Assembly (NCBI RefSeq): GCF_015207245.1
Contig: NZ_JADEXF010000200.1
Location: 1 to 6,544 of the forward strand
Source of the DNA: Nostoc cf. edaphicum LEGE 07299
GTDB taxonomy: Bacteria; Cyanobacteriota; Cyanobacteriia; Cyanobacteriales; Nostocaceae
DNA length: 6,544 bases
Reading direction: 5' to 3'
Part shown: piece by piece, positions 5,454 through 6,544 of the stretch
How the letters are laid out: each line of letters opens with the position of its first letter
Position numbering within the stretch: the first letter of the stretch is position 1
Made by a program: the position numbers and the translations under genes
Notes under the pieces: generated by a model
The model's input: the letters and a program-made list of their open reading frames with translations, nothing else
Told to the model about the DNA's origin: nothing
Database searches by the model: none

Positions 5454-5551
5454 TTTATTATGAATAATCGTAAACAATCCAAAAAAATAATCCTTTAAGT
5501 AACCACTCTAGGGTAGATTTATCGTTTTAATACCATCTCCAACTCCGGGGT

Positions 5552-5583
5552 TTGACAAATGCACCTAAACTAGCGTTTGTCAA
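5552..5583. repeat. Inverted repeat TTGACAAATGC-N10-GCGTTTGTCAA
   Basis: TTGACAAATGC (5552-5562) and GCGTTTGTCAA (5573-5583) form an 11-bp stem with one G-T mismatch (a G-U pair in RNA) around ten bases. The left arm includes a perfect -35 hexamer TTGACA (5552-5557), but no -10 hexamer is found at normal spacing. It may be an operator or an RNA hairpin. No T-run follows, so it is not a standard terminator for cbiD. Confidence 0.55.
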
Positions 5584-5596
5584 GACTTTCTATACC

Positions 5597-5623
5597 ATTA
5601 TCAGCCTATCTAGGCTGGATAAT
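5597..5623. repeat. 12-bp hairpin in the guaA leader
   Basis: ATTATCAGCCTA (5597-5608) pairs with TAGGCT (5611-5616) and GATAAT (5618-5623), with a single bulged G5617. The innermost A-T pair would open to give an ATCT loop. It begins 13 bp after the preceding inverted repeat and 59 bp separate its end from the guaA start. No T-run follows. Confidence 0.6.
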
Positions 5624-5681
5624 AGCATCACCATAGACCACAAAGCATCTATTTATCCTTAACAGATATAACACTTCCGTC

Positions 5682-6544
5682 ATGAATACAGCGGTGACTC
5701 TACCAACAGAACAAGCGCCCCAAACATTGGAAAATTTTGGGCGGCTTGATCGCCAATTGATTGTAATTCTGGATTTTGGCTCTCAATATTCTGAGCTGAT
5801 TGCCCGTCGCATCCGCGAAACTCAAGTATACTCCGAAGTTTTATCCTATCGCACTAGTTCTGAACATTTGCACCAACTCAATCCTAAGGGAATCATCCTC
5901 TCAGGTGGCCCAAGTTCAGTTTATGGTGACAACGCTCCCCATTGTGACCCAGAAATCTGGAATTTGGGAATACCCATTTTGGGTGTTTGCTATGGGATGC
6001 AGTTGATGGTAAACCAACTTGGTGGGGAAGTGGCAAAGGCAGATCGAGGTGAATACGGCAAAGCCTTATTATATATTGACGATCCCACAGATTTGCTTAC
6101 TAATGTTGAAGATGGTACTACCATGTGGATGAGTCATGGAGACTCAGTTATCCAAATGCCATCAGGGTTTGAATTACTAGCACATACAGAAAATACTCCC
6201 TGTGCTGCGATCGCTGACCACGAAAAGAAACTTTACGGCGTTCAGTTCCATCCAGAGGTGGTGCATTCTGTTGGTGGCATAGCATTAATCCGTAATTTTG
6301 TCTACCATATCTGCGATTGCGAACCCACTTGGACAACAGCGGCTTTTGTTGAAGAAGCAATTCGAGAAATTCGCGCCAGAGTTGGTGAAAAGCGGGTGCT
6401 GTTGGCGCTGTCTGGTGGAGTGGATTCTTCTACGCTGGCTTTCTTGCTATACAAAGCGATTGGCGAGCAACTAACTTGCGTGTTTATCGACCAAGGCTTT
6501 ATGCGAAAATATGAGCCAGAGCGATTGGTAAAACTGTTTCAAGA
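5682..6544 (+). CDS. guaA: GuaA, glutamine-hydrolysing GMP synthase (3' truncated by window)
   Basis: The first 287 codons are present with no stop; the gene continues past the right edge (full GMP synthases are about 510-550 aa). It amidates XMP to GMP using glutamine and ATP (EC 6.3.5.2). The N-terminal class I glutamine amidotransferase covers about residues 26-210, with [18 protein letters not shown] at 29-46, LSGGPSSVY (73-81), nucleophile Cys103 in GVCYGMQ, and the His190/Glu192 pair in [11 protein letters not shown]. The ATP pyrophosphatase domain begins near 225, with the PP-loop LSGGVDSST at 243-251. All residues seen are intact. The ATG at 5682 gives a 25-residue leader before the amidotransferase core; no Shine-Dalgarno precedes it, as is common in cyanobacteria. 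The missing part should hold the rest of the ATPase and the dimerisation domain. Confidence 0.97.
   Translation, partial: MNTAVTLPTEQAPQTLENFGRLDRQLIVILDFGSQYSELIARRIRETQVYSEVLSYRTSSEHLHQLNPKGIILSGGPSSVYGDNAPHCDPEIWNLGIPILGVCYGMQLMVNQLGGEVAKADRGEYGKALLYIDDPTDLLTNVEDGTTMWMSHGDSVIQMPSGFELLAHTENTPCAAIADHEKKLYGVQFHPEVVHSVGGIALIRNFVYHICDCEPTWTTAAFVEEAIREIRARVGEKRVLLALSGGVDSSTLAFLLYKAIGEQLTCVFIDQGFMRKYEPERLVKLFQ

Noticed and set aside
5552..5580. Standard sigma-70 type promoter for guaA using TTGACA at 5552
   Set aside because: No hexamer like TATAAT is found 16-18 bp downstream; the TTGACA is better explained as an arm of the inverted repeat.

Overview
The window looks like chromosomal DNA of a filamentous, probably heterocyst-forming cyanobacterium (Nostoc/Anabaena/Calothrix type). 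The evidence is eight copies of the HIP1 octamer GCGATCGC, a canonical CP12 gene (an oxygenic-phototroph protein), a heptamer tandem array of the cyanobacterial STRR kind, and AT-rich intergenic DNA full of hairpin repeats. No rRNA, tRNA, CRISPR array, insertion sequence or phage gene was seen.

Layout. Positions 1-176 are a perfect 7-bp tandem array (25 units) that runs off the left edge and ends exactly at the stop codon of a minus-strand FIST-domain sensory gene (177-1409). A divergent intergenic region (1410-1783) separates it from the plus-strand CP12 gene (1784-2029), which is followed by a good intrinsic terminator (2100-2151). A 357-bp noncoding stretch follows, with a cluster of hairpins (2253-2423). 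Next come a five-helix membrane protein resembling the DUF3177 family (2509-3105) and, 36 bp later, a small 98-aa conserved-looking protein (3142-3438), probably one transcript. After another hairpin-bearing gap is an unrecognised 133-aa protein with a clear Shine-Dalgarno (3669-4070). A structured 267-bp leader then precedes cbiD of cobalamin synthesis (4338-5453). A 228-bp leader with two long inverted repeats precedes guaA, GMP synthetase (5682 to the right edge, truncated).

How the genes relate. This is mostly a row of independent housekeeping and regulatory genes rather than one system: redox control of the Calvin cycle (CP12), corrin-ring methylation (cbiD), GMP synthesis (guaA), a putative ligand sensor (FIST) and three proteins without assigned function. 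I see no defence, secondary-metabolite or mobile cassette. The least explained material is intergenic: the heptamer array, the hairpin cluster after CP12, a repeat module seen three times (near 3461, 4211 and 4260), the competing hairpins at the end of the 133-aa gene, and the guaA leader.
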